Assembly: GCF_028682455.1 (NCBI RefSeq)
Contig: NZ_JANHLD010000001.1
Coordinates: 744,001-808,000 of the forward strand
Source: Pseudomonas putida
GTDB lineage: Bacteria; Pseudomonadota; Gammaproteobacteria; Pseudomonadales; Pseudomonadaceae
Reading direction: 5' to 3'
Length of the DNA stretch: 64,000 nt
Below, one piece after another: positions 1-9,185 of this stretch. The translations under genes were made by a program, and so were the position numbers. Numbering within the stretch: the stretch's first letter is position 1; every line of letters begins with the position of its first letter. Below the pieces are notes generated by a model. That model searched no databases. It saw only the letters and a program-made list of their open reading frames with translations, and was not told where the DNA came from.

Positions 1-1
1 G

Positions 2-322
2 CTGGTGGGGTTGATTGCCCTGGTGCCAAGCATTCATTCCACCTATGGCCTGATCGTGGCACTGGCAATCTGGGGGGCGGCGCAGGCGGCGTTGTTTCTG
101 GTCAGTCATGTGCGGGTGATCAAGGCTGCACCCCAGGCGCCGGCCTTTGCCGCTTCGCTGAACATCGCCGGGGCGAATCTCGGCATTGGCCTGGGCGCGG
201 TGATCGGCGGGCGGGTGATCGACCACCTGGGGCTGGCCAGCCTGGGTTACGCCGCTGCGCTGCTGATCGGTCTGTCGGTGCTGCTGGCGCTGGGCCTGGC
301 GCGGATACGCGCTACCAGTTGA
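2..322 (+). CDS. MFS transporter, C-terminal part (5' end outside window)
   Basis: The frame is open at the left edge, so only about the last 106 residues are present. They form three or four hydrophobic segments with small-residue patterns (GANLGIGLGAVIGGRVI, LGYAAALLIGLSVLLALGLA) typical of the last helices of major facilitator superfamily efflux permeases. It would be an inner-membrane, proton-coupled exporter. The substrate cannot be judged from this end. The gene ends 11 bp inside the 3' end of the convergent nhaR gene. Confidence 0.75.
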   Translation: MVGLIALVPSIHSTYGLIVALAIWGAAQAALFLVSHVRVIKAAPQAPAFAASLNIAGANLGIGLGAVIGGRVIDHLGLASLGYAAALLIGLSVLLALGLARIRATS

Positions 323-1208
323 ACAGCTGGCGCCGGGCGCCTTCGGTGATAGCGATGATGCCCGGGTGCTTGACCTTGCGCTCCACCGAGATGGCGTAGA
401 ACGACTCGATCACAGCGTCGGTCTGGCCGATCAGTTCGACGCCGTACTGCTTGCACACCTCATCGGCAATCACGCTGGGGCCGATGAAAATTCCGCTGCC
501 CGATTGCCCGAAGGCCTGCATCAAGGCGCTGTCGTCGAACTCACCGACGATCCTGGGTTGCAATTGTTGCTCGGCGAACCAGCGCAGCAGGCGGCTGCGC
601 ACCACGGTTTCCTGCCCGGGAATCAGCAGCGGGGCATGCTGCAGGCAGGCCGGGAAGTCGCGGCCAAGGCTGGCGGCCAGGATAGGGGTGGCAAAAAAGC
701 TGATCCCGCATTCGCCCAACTTCTGGCTGTAACCCTTGATGTCCAGGTGAGTGGGCATGGGGCTGTCGGAGATCACCAGGTCCAGGCGCTGGATCGCCAG
801 GTCCGCCAGCAGGCGTTCGAGTTTGTCTTCGCGGCAGCTCAGGCGCAGGGCGTCTTCCATGTCCATGGTAGGCGCCAGCAGGCGGTAGACAATGGACTTG
901 GGCACCACATCGGCCACCCCGACCCGAAACAGGATCTGCTGCTCATCCGGGCGCGCCCGCAGCATGGCCTCCAGTTCGCCGCCAATCTGGAACATCTGCT
1001 CGGCATAGGTGAGGGCCTGACGGCCGCTTTCGGTCAGCTCCAGCTGTCGGCCGACCCGGCGAAACAGCTCGATGCCGTAGGTTTGCTCAAGCAGGCTGAT
1101 CTGCCCGCTGATGGTCTGGGGCGTCAGGTTCAGTTGCTCGCCGGCGCGCACGATGCTGCCGGTGCGGGCCACCACCCAGAAGTAGTGCAACTGTCGATAG
1201 TTGAGCAT
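312..1208 (-). CDS. nhaR: LysR-family regulator, NhaR type
   Basis: This 298-residue protein has the LysR layout: an N-terminal winged helix-turn-helix (about residues 16-40, TGSIVRAGEQLNLTPQTISG) and a long effector domain. The start MLNYRQLHYFWVVARTGSI and the interior resemble NhaR, which in E. coli activates the sodium/proton antiporter nhaA in response to Na+. No nhaA lies next to it here, so the target is inferred from the family only. It is transcribed leftward and converges on an MFS gene. The length is normal and there is no sign of damage. Confidence 0.8.
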   Translation of the reverse strand: MLNYRQLHYFWVVARTGSIVRAGEQLNLTPQTISGQISLLEQTYGIELFRRVGRQLELTESGRQALTYAEQMFQIGGELEAMLRARPDEQQILFRVGVADVVPKSIVYRLLAPTMDMEDALRLSCREDKLERLLADLAIQRLDLVISDSPMPTHLDIKGYSQKLGECGISFFATPILAASLGRDFPACLQHAPLLIPGQETVVRSRLLRWFAEQQLQPRIVGEFDDSALMQAFGQSGSGIFIGPSVIADEVCKQYGVELIGQTDAVIESFYAISVERKVKHPGIIAITEGARRQLFNW

Positions 1209-1345
1209 TACGGAGTCCGGATTCGTAAAAACCGAAGTATAACTGCTGAAAATACGAATTTTCCTGATGTATCCAGATATTTAGAATCCCCAGCCATCAC
1301 GGTGCCCGTGATAAGGCACTGATTCATTTGCATGGAGATCCACAG

Positions 1346-1588
1346 ATGCTTCACTTCAAATCCATCGGTACACCCTTGGTGTTGCTGTTGGCCCTGCTGG
1401 CCATGAGCGGTTGCGAGCAGGCGGAAAAGTCCGCCCAGCAGATGCTCAACCAGGCAGCCGAGTCGGCCAAGGAAGCCATTGATAAAACCAACGATGCGGC
1501 CCAGCAGGCCCTGAGTGAAGCCACGGGCTCCCAGGGCGGCGACAAGGCTGAAAAATCCGAGCGCGACGACAGCGCTCAAGAAATCTGA
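1346..1588 (+). CDS. small outer-membrane-type lipoprotein
   Basis: An 80-residue protein with a classical lipoprotein signal: a basic start, a hydrophobic core and the lipobox MSGC near residue 23. The mature part is short, Ala/Gln/Lys-rich and probably helical, which suggests a coiled or disordered periplasmic tail. The ATG at 1346 is preferred over the TTG at 1328 because GGAG at 1334 is well spaced from it. It lies 31 bp before terC and may be co-transcribed. Function unknown. Confidence 0.8.
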   Translation: MLHFKSIGTPLVLLLALLAMSGCEQAEKSAQQMLNQAAESAKEAIDKTNDAAQQALSEATGSQGGDKAEKSERDDSAQEI

Positions 1589-1619
1589 CCCACCCCTTAC
1601 CTCGATTCAGGATTGATTC

Positions 1620-2369
1620 ATGGAATATTTGCTGGAACTCGCTGCAAGCCCGACCGCCTGGGTAGCCCTGGCCACCCTGGTGGCGATGGAGATCGTGCTG
1701 GGCATCGATAACCTGATTTTCATCTCTATCCTGACCAACAAGCTGCCCGAGGAATTTCGTTCCAAGGCGCGCCGAATCGGTATCAGCATGGCGCTGGTGA
1801 TGCGTCTGGGCCTGCTCAGCACGGTGGCCTGGATCGTCCAGTTGACCGAGCCTGTGGTCGACGTGTTCGGCCATGCCTTCTCCTGGAAGGACATGATCCT
1901 GATCGCCGGTGGCCTGTTCCTGCTGTGGAAGGCGACCAAGGAAATCCACGAGAGCGTCGATCCGCGCGCCCAGGCCGAAGCCAAGGCGTCGTCGACCATC
2001 ACCCTGGGCTTTGCTGCCGCTATCGGTCAGATCCTGGTGCTGGACATCGTCTTCTCGATCGACAGTATCATTACCGCCGTGGGCATGACCGAGCACCTGC
2101 CGATCATGATCATCGCTGTGGTCAGTGCCGTGATCGTGATGCTGGTGGCGGCCGACCCGCTGGCCCGGTTCATCAACGACAACCCGACCGTGGTGATGCT
2201 GGCCCTGGGCTTCTTGATCATGATCGGCATGACCCTGATCGCCGAAGGCTTCGGCGCCCATGTACCGAAAGGTTATGTGTATGCGGCGATGGCGTTCTCG
2301 ACGGCGATCGAAGTGCTGAACATCATGTCGCGCCGGGCGCGCTTGAAGCGTGAGGCTGCTGAAGGCTGA
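1620..2369 (+). CDS. TerC-family integral membrane protein
   Basis: A 249-residue polytopic protein with about seven hydrophobic segments. The conserved acidic membrane motifs [14 protein letters not shown] (about residues 24-37) and [14 protein letters not shown] mark the TerC/YgjT/YoaE family. Members are linked to metal (Mn2+) export and to metal loading of exported proteins; the E. coli Alx protein exports manganese. The substrate here is not shown by sequence. A strong palindrome follows 12 bp after the stop. Confidence 0.85.
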   Translation: MEYLLELAASPTAWVALATLVAMEIVLGIDNLIFISILTNKLPEEFRSKARRIGISMALVMRLGLLSTVAWIVQLTEPVVDVFGHAFSWKDMILIAGGLFLLWKATKEIHESVDPRAQAEAKASSTITLGFAAAIGQILVLDIVFSIDSIITAVGMTEHLPIMIIAVVSAVIVMLVAADPLARFINDNPTVVMLALGFLIMIGMTLIAEGFGAHVPKGYVYAAMAFSTAIEVLNIMSRRARLKREAAEG

Positions 2370-2381
2370 TCAGCCGGACCG

Positions 2382-2418
2382 CTGTGGGAGCCAGCAAGGC
2401 TGGCTCCCACAGGTTTTT
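2382..2418 (+). terminator. REP-like palindrome acting as terminator of terC
   Basis: Two 12-nt arms, CTGTGGGAGCCA and TGGCTCCCACAG, surround a 7-nt loop and are followed by GTTTTT. The arm sequence is the GTGGGAGC motif of Pseudomonas REP elements. Position and the T run suggest it ends transcription of terC. Confidence 0.7.
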
Positions 2419-2424
2419 CCAGGT

Positions 2425-2601
2425 TCAGTGGGCGTTGGCTTGCCGGCGGCTGCGCCGGGCAGGTACGGGCTCGTTGCTCTTTTTCGGCAAGGTATGGTGC
2501 GGGTGGTGACGGCGGGCAATCCGCAGGACGCCCCACAGCATGGCGGCGGCGACGCTCAACCAGGCGCCGACCAGCATGATGATTGCCATAGTCAGGCTCA
2601 T
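2425..2601 (-). CDS. small single-pass membrane protein
   Basis: A 58-residue protein with one transmembrane helix (MSLTMAIIMLVGAWLSVAAA) and a very basic tail containing HHPHH and RRSRR. The start at 2601 is chosen because a near-perfect GAGGAGG ribosome site sits just upstream; a longer frame from 2652 lacks one. The protein would sit in the inner membrane with its charged tail in the cytoplasm. Function unknown. Confidence 0.65.
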   Translation of the reverse strand: MSLTMAIIMLVGAWLSVAAAMLWGVLRIARRHHPHHTLPKKSNEPVPARRSRRQANAH

Positions 2602-2819
2602 GTATGCCTCCTCAAGTCCCTGGCCAGCCCATGATGCTCGCCACGCGGACACCCCTGTAGTCTAGCCGAAGGCATGTTGCAGGCCATTGACCGATGGTCT
2701 AGCCCCTTGGGTTACTTTGTTCTAAGCCCCTGTCGGGCTATACCCGCACCGCCGGCCAGCCTATGATCGCAACCCAGGGCCGGGCGCTGTCTGCCGGGCA
2801 TCAGCACAAGCGAGTGTTC

Positions 2820-3503
2820 ATGCTGCCACTGTCTTTCTCATGCTTTTCCCCGCGTCGCCTGTTGACGGCCTGTGCGCTGGCTGTTGCCCTGGCCGGCTGT
2901 GCCAGCCAGCCACCGGCCCCGATCAAGGACGGTTTGGCGCAGCGCGTCGAAATCGGCTCGGTGCCGTTCTTCCGCGGCAATGCCAACCAGAGTGCGCCCA
3001 TGGCGCTGGCAGCCCTGCTGTCGCAACAAGGGGTGCGCATCACCCCGGGTCTGCTCGAGCAGCCGTTGGGCCTGCCCCTGGGCGTGGACAAACTGCAGGA
3101 CTCGATGCAGAACGTCGCTCGCCAATACGGCATGGTGGTGTATCCGCTGGAGCCGAAACTCAACGCCTTGCTGACCCAGTTGTCGGCCGGGAATCCGGTG
3201 CTGTTGCGCTATTCCGAGGGGTCGACCTTCTGGGCCGAGCCGCGCTACGCCTTGATGGTCGGCTACGATCGCTACAAGCAGCGAGTACTGCTGCGTACCG
3301 GTAATCACCGGCGCATGCTGATGGACTTCGACGACTTTACATCGGCGTGGAACAAGGAGGGGAGTTGGGCTGTGCTGGTGCAGCAGCCGGGCCAGTTGCC
3401 AGCCCAGGTAGACCGCCAGCGCTGGCTGAAAGCGGCCAATGACCTGGCCCAGGCGGGCCAGGAACAAGCAGCCCGGCAGGCCGTCAGTGCGCTGGGGCAG
3501 TGA
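2820..3503 (+). CDS. C39-peptidase-like lipoprotein, catalytic residues replaced
   Basis: A 227-residue protein with a lipoprotein signal (lipobox LAGC, Cys about residue 27) and a papain-like C39 domain. In active members a QCGPAALA-type motif carries the catalytic Cys; here the matching stretch reads NQSAPMALA, so Cys is replaced by Ser (about residue 58). The usual HYAVVVGYD-type His motif reads RYALMVGYD, so His is also missing. It is therefore most likely a non-catalytic binding or scaffolding protein. The start could also be the upstream ATG at 2763, but the lipoprotein signal fits 2820. Confidence 0.65.
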   Translation: MLPLSFSCFSPRRLLTACALAVALAGCASQPPAPIKDGLAQRVEIGSVPFFRGNANQSAPMALAALLSQQGVRITPGLLEQPLGLPLGVDKLQDSMQNVARQYGMVVYPLEPKLNALLTQLSAGNPVLLRYSEGSTFWAEPRYALMVGYDRYKQRVLLRTGNHRRMLMDFDDFTSAWNKEGSWAVLVQQPGQLPAQVDRQRWLKAANDLAQAGQEQAARQAVSALGQ

Positions 3504-3524
3504 CGGGGCCGGCCGGGCTCGGGC

Positions 3525-4808
3525 TTAGAAGCCCAGGCGGTCGCGCAGGCTGTAGTACCAGGCGCCCAGGGCGCTGAACGGTACGCGCAGCATCTGGCCA
3601 CCCGGGAACGGGTAGTGCGGCAGCTCGGCGAAGGCGTCGAAACGCTCGGCCTGGCCACGCAGGGCTTCGGCCAGTACCTTGCCCGCCAAGTGGGTGTAGG
3701 TGACGCCGTGGCCACTGCAACCCTGGGAGTAGTAGATGTTGTCGCCCAGGCGGCCGACTTGCGGCAGGCGCGAGAGGGTCAGCAGGAAGTTGCCGGTCCA
3801 GGCGTAGTCGATCTTCACGTCCTTGAGCTGCGGGAAGGCCTTGAGCATCTTCGGACGGATGATCGCTTCGATGTTCGCTGGATCACGCGCGCCGTATACC
3901 ACGCCGCCGCCAAAGATCAGGCGCTTGTCGCCGGTCAGGCGATAGTAGTCGAGCAGGTAGTTGCAGTCTTCGACGCAGTAGTCTTGTGGCAGCAACTGGC
4001 GAGCCAGGTCTTCGCCCAGCGGCTCGGTGGTGATCACCTGGGTGCCGCATGGCATGGACTTGGCGGCCAGTTCCGGTACCAGGTTGCCGAGGTAGGCATT
4101 ACCGGCAACGATGATGAACTTGGCGCGCACTTTACCTTGCGGGGTGTGCACGACCGGGTTGGCACCACGCTCGATACGCACCGCAGGGGACTGCTCGTAG
4201 ATCTTGCCACCCAGCGACTCGACCGCGGCGGCTTCGCCAAGGGCCAGGTTCAATGGGTGAATGTGGCCGCCGCTCATGTCGAGCATGCCGCCCAGGTACT
4301 GGTCGCAATCGACCACTTCACGGATGCGCTTCTGGTCCATCAGTTCCAGCTGGGTATGGCCGAAACGTTCCCACAGGCGTTTTTGCGACTCCAGGTGGCC
4401 CATCTGCTTGGCGGTCAGGGCTGCGAAAACACCGCCGTCCTTAAGGTCGCACTGGATGTTGTACTTGGCCACGCGCTCACGAATGATGCGACCGCCTTCA
4501 AAGGCCATCTGGCCGAGCAGTTGGGCCTGCTTGGGGCCGACGGTGCGCTCGATGACGTCGATGTCACGGCTATAACTGTTGACGATCTGGCCACCGTTGC
4601 GGCCCGAGGCGCCGAAGCCGACTTTGGCGGCTTCCAGGACGGTTACGCTGAAGCCACTCTCCAGCAGGAACAGGGCGCTGGACAGACCGGTGTAGCCGGC
4701 GCCGATCACGCAGACATCGGTCTGTACCTCTTCCTGCAGCGCCGGGCGCGGCGGTACCGGATTGGCCGATGCGGCGTAGTAGGACTGAGGGTAGGGGGTA
4801 TTGGCCAT
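3525..4808 (-). CDS. puuB: FAD-dependent amine oxidase, gamma-glutamylputrescine oxidase type
   Basis: A 427-residue DAO-family flavoprotein. The dinucleotide-binding motif VCVIGAGYTGLSSALFL lies about residues 32-48, followed by GFGASGRNGGQIV, and a C-terminal FAD-contact stretch YYSQGCSGHGVTYTHLAGK. This matches PuuB/PauB enzymes, which oxidise gamma-glutamylputrescine or similar amines in polyamine catabolism, releasing H2O2 and ammonia. The start at 4808 is preferred over the in-frame ATG at 4871 because AGAGG lies just upstream. No other puu genes adjoin it, so the exact substrate is inferred. Confidence 0.75.
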   Translation of the reverse strand: MANTPYPQSYYAASANPVPPRPALQEEVQTDVCVIGAGYTGLSSALFLLESGFSVTVLEAAKVGFGASGRNGGQIVNSYSRDIDVIERTVGPKQAQLLGQMAFEGGRIIRERVAKYNIQCDLKDGGVFAALTAKQMGHLESQKRLWERFGHTQLELMDQKRIREVVDCDQYLGGMLDMSGGHIHPLNLALGEAAAVESLGGKIYEQSPAVRIERGANPVVHTPQGKVRAKFIIVAGNAYLGNLVPELAAKSMPCGTQVITTEPLGEDLARQLLPQDYCVEDCNYLLDYYRLTGDKRLIFGGGVVYGARDPANIEAIIRPKMLKAFPQLKDVKIDYAWTGNFLLTLSRLPQVGRLGDNIYYSQGCSGHGVTYTHLAGKVLAEALRGQAERFDAFAELPHYPFPGGQMLRVPFSALGAWYYSLRDRLGF

Positions 4809-4954
4809 GCTGCGAAACCTCTGTTTTATATTTTTTACGACTGTACCGATGCTATCAATAATAATAAACACCCGCTAGTCGTGTGTTGAAAATCCTTTAC
4901 TGAGGGTTTTCATAAATATTTTTAAGATTCAGTGGCTTAGCGTGAAAAAAAGAG

Positions 4955-4982
4955 TTGACACTGTCAGCCGATTCCGTAGAAT
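4955..4982 (+). promoter_or_regulatory. sigma-70 promoter of first tRNA-Val
   Basis: TTGACA (4955-4960), 16-nt spacer, TAGAAT (4977-4982). Transcription should begin about 7-8 nt before the tRNA, typical of a stable-RNA promoter. Confidence 0.75.
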
Positions 4983-4995
4983 GCCGCCCCACAGC

Positions 4996-5072
4996 AGGCA
5001 CATAGCTCAGTTGGTTAGAGCACCACCTTGACATGGTGGGGGTCGTTGGTTCGAGTCCAATTGTGCCTACCA
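4996..5072 (+). tRNA. tRNA-Val(GAC)
   Basis: A complete 77-nt cloverleaf: acceptor AGGCACA/TGTGCCT, D arm GCTCAGTTGGTTAGAGC, anticodon loop TTGACAT (anticodon GAC, reading GUC and GUU), T arm with GGTTCGAGTCC, and encoded CCA. A second, nearly identical gene follows at 5230. Confidence 0.95.
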
Positions 5073-5100
5073 AATCAAATCCGCCCCTGCTGGCGGTGCA

Positions 5101-5132
5101 AAAAAGGCGATCCGAAAGGGTCGCCTTTTTTG
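5101..5132 (+). terminator. Rho-independent terminator after first tRNA-Val
   Basis: Stem AAAAAGGCGA paired with TCGCCTTTTT around TCCGAAAGGG, ending in a T run. It separates the two tRNA-Val units. Confidence 0.8.
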
Positions 5133-5188
5133 TTTTGGGCGACTTTGCTCGAAAGACTAAAGCTGCTGATTTTTTTATGAAATTTCGC

Positions 5189-5217
5189 TTTACGACAGGT
5201 TCGTACCTGCGTATTAT
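5189..5217 (+). promoter_or_regulatory. promoter of second tRNA-Val
   Basis: TTTACG (5189-5194), 17-nt spacer, TATTAT (5212-5217), placed 12 nt before the tRNA. It is weaker at the -35 than the promoter of the first copy. Confidence 0.55.
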
Positions 5218-5229
5218 GCGCCCCACAGC

Positions 5230-5306
5230 AGGCACATAGCTCAGTTGGTTAGAGCACCACCTTGACATGGTGGGGGTCGTTGGTTCGAGTCCAATTGTGC
5301 CTACCA
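5230..5306 (+). tRNA. tRNA-Val(GAC), second copy
   Basis: Same 77-nt cloverleaf, anticodon loop TTGACAT and encoded CCA as the copy at 4996. The bases just upstream (CCCCACAGC) are also shared, so the repeat unit includes part of the leader. This points to a local duplication of the whole transcription unit. Confidence 0.95.
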
Positions 5307-5318
5307 AATCTCGACAGA

Positions 5319-5348
5319 AAGGGCGATCCGAAAGGGTCGCCCTTTTTG
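5319..5348 (+). terminator. Rho-independent terminator after second tRNA-Val
   Basis: GGGCGA/TCGCCC stem around TCCGAAAGGG followed by TTTTT. It resembles the terminator of the first copy. Confidence 0.8.
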
Positions 5349-5414
5349 CTGTTGGCCCAAAAAAAGACAGGCATAAATGCTAGAATCCGCCGCTTGTATC
5401 CAGGAGATAGACGC

Positions 5415-5984
5415 GTGCGCAAAGTGGCGATGGTAATGGCAGTTCTGGCGCTGGCCGGCTGTGAAAATGAAATCGAAGGCGTGCACAAGCAGATTGCCGA
5501 ACAGCTGCCAAACCCCAAGACAGCCAAGTTCGCTAACGTGCGGACCGATACCCGGGGCGACATCTGCGGCCAGGTGCGCAGCAAGGACGATACCGGCACT
5601 TTCCTGCCGTACCGCAGCTACGTGGCGATCAAGAAAACCGACGGCTTCGAGATTATCCTCGCCGACAAGGGCAGCAACCTGCGCATTCGCGAAATCTGCG
5701 GTGGAGCCGACCTGCAGCGCCGCGCCGAAGCCCTGGCCGACCAGCCGGCCCCGGAGGGCTGGGATGTCGAGATCGTCCAGGGCCCGAACATGGGCGCCTT
5801 GAGCGACATGACCGCACGCCTGATCGAGAAGCAGATCCCGTCTTCGGTCGCCTACCGTGACGGCAAGCCGGTGGTGCTGCTTGGCCCATTCCCGACCAAG
5901 GCCGAGGCGCAATCCCGGCAAGCCGACGTCATGGCCCGCCTGGGCACCGACTCGGTGATCATCCAGCACGGCGCGACTCGCTAG
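5415..5984 (+). CDS. SPOR-domain lipoprotein
   Basis: A 189-residue protein starting with GTG at 5415, preceded by CAGGAG 8 nt upstream. The signal is short and ends in the lipobox LAGC about residue 16. The middle contains DICGQV...YRSYVAIK, as in small Pseudomonas envelope proteins of unknown role. The last ~45 residues (VAYRDGKPVVLLGPFPTKAEAQ to DSVIIQHG, read in part) look like a SPOR domain, which binds glycan strands stripped of peptides at division sites. An envelope-bound peptidoglycan-associated role is inferred. Confidence 0.7.
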   Translation: MRKVAMVMAVLALAGCENEIEGVHKQIAEQLPNPKTAKFANVRTDTRGDICGQVRSKDDTGTFLPYRSYVAIKKTDGFEIILADKGSNLRIREICGGADLQRRAEALADQPAPEGWDVEIVQGPNMGALSDMTARLIEKQIPSSVAYRDGKPVVLLGPFPTKAEAQSRQADVMARLGTDSVIIQHGATR

Positions 5985-6037
5985 CCAGTTCGTTTCCCGG
6001 CCCCGTACACTCACGGCTCAACGCAAGGAGAGTCGTG

Positions 6038-6196
6038 ATGAAGGAAGCATCCCCCGCCATTACCCATCAGCCAGCACTGGCTGTGTACAAGCACCATGGC
6101 TTTGAAGTCGAAGGACAATTGGGCGACTATGCTTTGCGTGACGGCGTGTTGATCGATGTCTACAGCATGGCGCGCCTGAAATGGCGCGGGCATTGA
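6038..6196 (+). pseudogene. remnant of a GNAT acetyltransferase C-terminus, possibly expressed
   Basis: A 52-residue frame with a good ribosome site (AAGGAGA, 7 nt before ATG). The segment ALAVYKHHGFEVEGQLGDYA, followed by LRDG and VYSMARLK, is what one sees at the C-terminal end of GNAT N-acetyltransferases (motif B, the strand pair after the acetyl-CoA site). The acetyl-CoA binding core is missing, so it cannot be an active enzyme. It may be a decayed gene or a retained small protein. It lies 14 bp before the HD-domain gene and is probably co-transcribed. Confidence 0.55.
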
Positions 6197-6210
6197 GCGG
6201 GAGGGGCCTA

Positions 6211-6636
6211 ATGTCGACATTGGAACGGGCCATTGCGGTAGCGGCAAGGGCGCACGAAGGGCAACAAGACAAGGGTGGTACCGCGTATATCCTTCATCCG
6301 CTGCGGGTGATGCTGAGGGTATCGACAGTGGAGCAGCGCATCGTCGCTGTGCTGCACGATGTGCTCGAGGATTCGCCCATGACCCTGTCGGACCTTGCCC
6401 GTGAAGGTTTCGCCCTGAAGATCCTGGCGGCGGTGCAGGCGCTGAGTCGGCGCGATAACGAAAGCTACGAGGCCTTCGTCATCCGCCTGGGTGGCGACCC
6501 GCTGGCGCGGGTGGTCAAGCTGGCAGACCTTGCCGACAACAGCGACCTGTCGCGTATCGCCCTTCCCGGTCCTGAAGACATGGCCCGCCTGGCCCGCTAC
6601 CAGCAGGCCAGTGCCTACCTGCAGGCGCTGGCCTGA
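6211..6636 (+). CDS. small HD-domain hydrolase, SpoT/MESH1-like
   Basis: A 141-residue protein. The motifs AARAHEGQQDKGGTAYILHP, VLHDVLEDSP and VKLADLADNSD follow the order of the HD hydrolase domain of SpoT and the small alarmone hydrolase MESH1, including the paired His-Asp metal ligands. Such domains remove pyrophosphate from (p)ppGpp or a related nucleotide. There is no synthetase domain. The start at 6211 is supported by GGGAGGGG upstream; the frame extends to 6181 without a better site. The natural substrate is inferred. Confidence 0.7.
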   Translation: MSTLERAIAVAARAHEGQQDKGGTAYILHPLRVMLRVSTVEQRIVAVLHDVLEDSPMTLSDLAREGFALKILAAVQALSRRDNESYEAFVIRLGGDPLARVVKLADLADNSDLSRIALPGPEDMARLARYQQASAYLQALA

Positions 6637-6639
6637 GCC

Positions 6640-7332
6640 TCAACCGCAGGCTCTGAGGTTCACCGGGCCGACAAAGTCATTTCCCCGTCCCATCACGCAA
6701 GCTACCCGCTGATTGCGCTGGCGTTCCCAGGCCTGCGGCGGGTAGGTTTTGTTCCAGGCTTCATATAGTTGGCGGTCCTGCTTGGACAGCTTCAGGTTGT
6801 ACTGCTTGCTCATATAGAAGTAGGTGCGCGCGATCATGCCGCGAATTGACGGGCGCGGCATGACCTTCTTGGCCTTGAAGTCCACCTGGGTCAGGCACGA
6901 GCCGTACTGCCCGCGCTGCTCAGGCAGCCAGCCGAAGCTGAAGTTGCTGCGATCCCCGTTCACCTCGCCAATGCTTGGTACCAGGTTGTGCAGGTCGGCT
7001 TCGGCGCGCTGGAAGACCTTGTCATTGCGCGCGCAGTTCTTGCGCCCGCCGTCCTGCCAGCATTGGCGCTGGTGGCCAATCTGCCAGGCAGGAACGATAT
7101 GCTCCCACTCGATACGCGCGGCACGGTTGGCGTTCTTGCGAGGTACATAGCCGCAGGTGGCGAGGTCGACCTTGTTGCCGTTGTACTTGCAGCCACAGTA
7201 GAACTCGGTGGACTGCGGCGCATACAGGCGCCAGGCAACCTTCTTGGCTTCGCTGAAGGTACGAGGTGCATCGGCGTGGGCGGTGGTGACACTCAGCAGC
7301 AGGCACGCGACTGCAAAAAACGAAACTCTCAT
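6640..7332 (-). CDS. endA: endonuclease I family secreted DNase
   Basis: A 230-residue protein with a signal peptide cut near AHA (residues 18-20) and the endonuclease I core: the EWEHIVPAW motif, a CWQDGGRKNC stretch, and DLHNLVPSIGEVNGDRSNF. These contain the beta-beta-alpha metal-finger His and Asn residues. Members are periplasmic or secreted nucleases cutting DNA with little specificity. The gene begins 6 bp after the DUF1654 gene and is likely the second gene of a LexA-controlled operon. Length is usual for the family. Confidence 0.88.
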   Translation of the reverse strand: MRVSFFAVACLLLSVTTAHADAPRTFSEAKKVAWRLYAPQSTEFYCGCKYNGNKVDLATCGYVPRKNANRAARIEWEHIVPAWQIGHQRQCWQDGGRKNCARNDKVFQRAEADLHNLVPSIGEVNGDRSNFSFGWLPEQRGQYGSCLTQVDFKAKKVMPRPSIRGMIARTYFYMSKQYNLKLSKQDRQLYEAWNKTYPPQAWERQRNQRVACVMGRGNDFVGPVNLRACG

Positions 7333-7338
7333 TCGCGA

Positions 7339-7578
7339 TCAGTCTTCCTTCGGCACAACCCAGAAAATCTGCACGCCACCGTCGTCCCGATAGGCGAGGG
7401 TGACGTTGTCGTTCTCGGCGATTTCTTCGAGTAGGGTTGCCCAATCGTCGGGAGATTCGTGCTCCAGGCGGAAGATCAGTGCGGCCCGGGCCTTTTGTGC
7501 GGTGGGCGAGTTGATGATTTTCTGGATGCGAATGCCCAGTTGCTCGTAACTGCTGGCAGGGGCGGAAGTGTTGGTCAC
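7339..7578 (-). CDS. DUF1654 protein, first gene of SOS-controlled operon
   Basis: A 79-residue protein of the DUF1654 family, common in Pseudomonas and its phages. Core: YEQLGIRIQKIINSPTA, a central RLEHESPDDW turn and a C-terminal DDGGVQIFW strand. Start GTG at 7578 is chosen because AAGGA precedes it; an ATG at 7608 would fall inside the LexA box and lacks a ribosome site. A clear homologue lies in the prophage at 39515, also with a LexA box. Function unknown; the context suggests a role in the DNA-damage response. Confidence 0.8.
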   Translation of the reverse strand: MTNTSAPASSYEQLGIRIQKIINSPTAQKARAALIFRLEHESPDDWATLLEEIAENDNVTLAYRDDGGVQIFWVVPKED

Positions 7579-7596
7579 GAAGCGTTCCTTGTTTGG

Positions 7597-7612
7597 CTGT
7601 ATGCGCATACAG
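7597..7612 (-). promoter_or_regulatory. LexA (SOS) box of DUF1654-endA operon
   Basis: CTGTATGCGCATACAG is a perfect 16-nt palindrome matching CTG-N10-CAG. It overlaps a candidate -10 (TACTGT, 7614-7609) 17 nt from TTGCGA (7637-7632) on the minus strand, so LexA binding would block the promoter. Confidence 0.8.
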
Positions 7613-7761
7613 TATTTTACTGTAAGTGTTTTCGCAACTGCTCGTCAGTGAAAGAACGCATGAGGCCCGGATCGCGCAGCTTTGCTGTGGTCTGTTGATC
7701 GTAGTTGGGCGAGGGTGGGAGAGGGCGAGGCCCACCTCGACGGTGAGCCCGCGCCTAGCGC

Positions 7762-8862
<1,101 letters not shown>

Positions 8863-9101
8863 TTATTGATGGAGTTAGCTGTGTAACCCCCAAGAGCGAG
8901 CAGAAAACGTACCAGCTCATCCGTTCGTCCCTTTTCATATACAACTTATTGATTTAAAACTAAATTTATTTGATTTGCAGGCCCCGCGCGAGGCCTTGTC
9001 TATTCGGGATTCCGAATATTGCATGCAAGGAGTGTTCGGTTTTACGGTTGTTTGAACGATAATTCCTACGCGCGCTATCCCGACCGTTTCCGGCAGCGGA
9101 T

Positions 9102-9130
9102 TTGACAAAGTTTGGTTACATTTCCATAGT
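9102..9130 (+). promoter_or_regulatory. rbs operon promoter
   Basis: TTGACA (9102-9107), 17-nt spacer, CATAGT (9125-9130). The expected start site near 9137 abuts the palindromic operator. Confidence 0.65.
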
Positions 9131-9137
9131 TAGCTAA

Positions 9138-9151
9138 CGCAAACGTTTGCG
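9138..9151 (+). promoter_or_regulatory. RbsR operator before rbsB
   Basis: CGCAAACGTTTGCG is a perfect palindrome with the central CG of LacI/PurR-family sites. It sits at the predicted transcription start, where bound RbsR would repress. Confidence 0.8.
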
Positions 9152-9185
9152 ACCCGATAAAAATCATAAGATCCGGAGTAAACCC

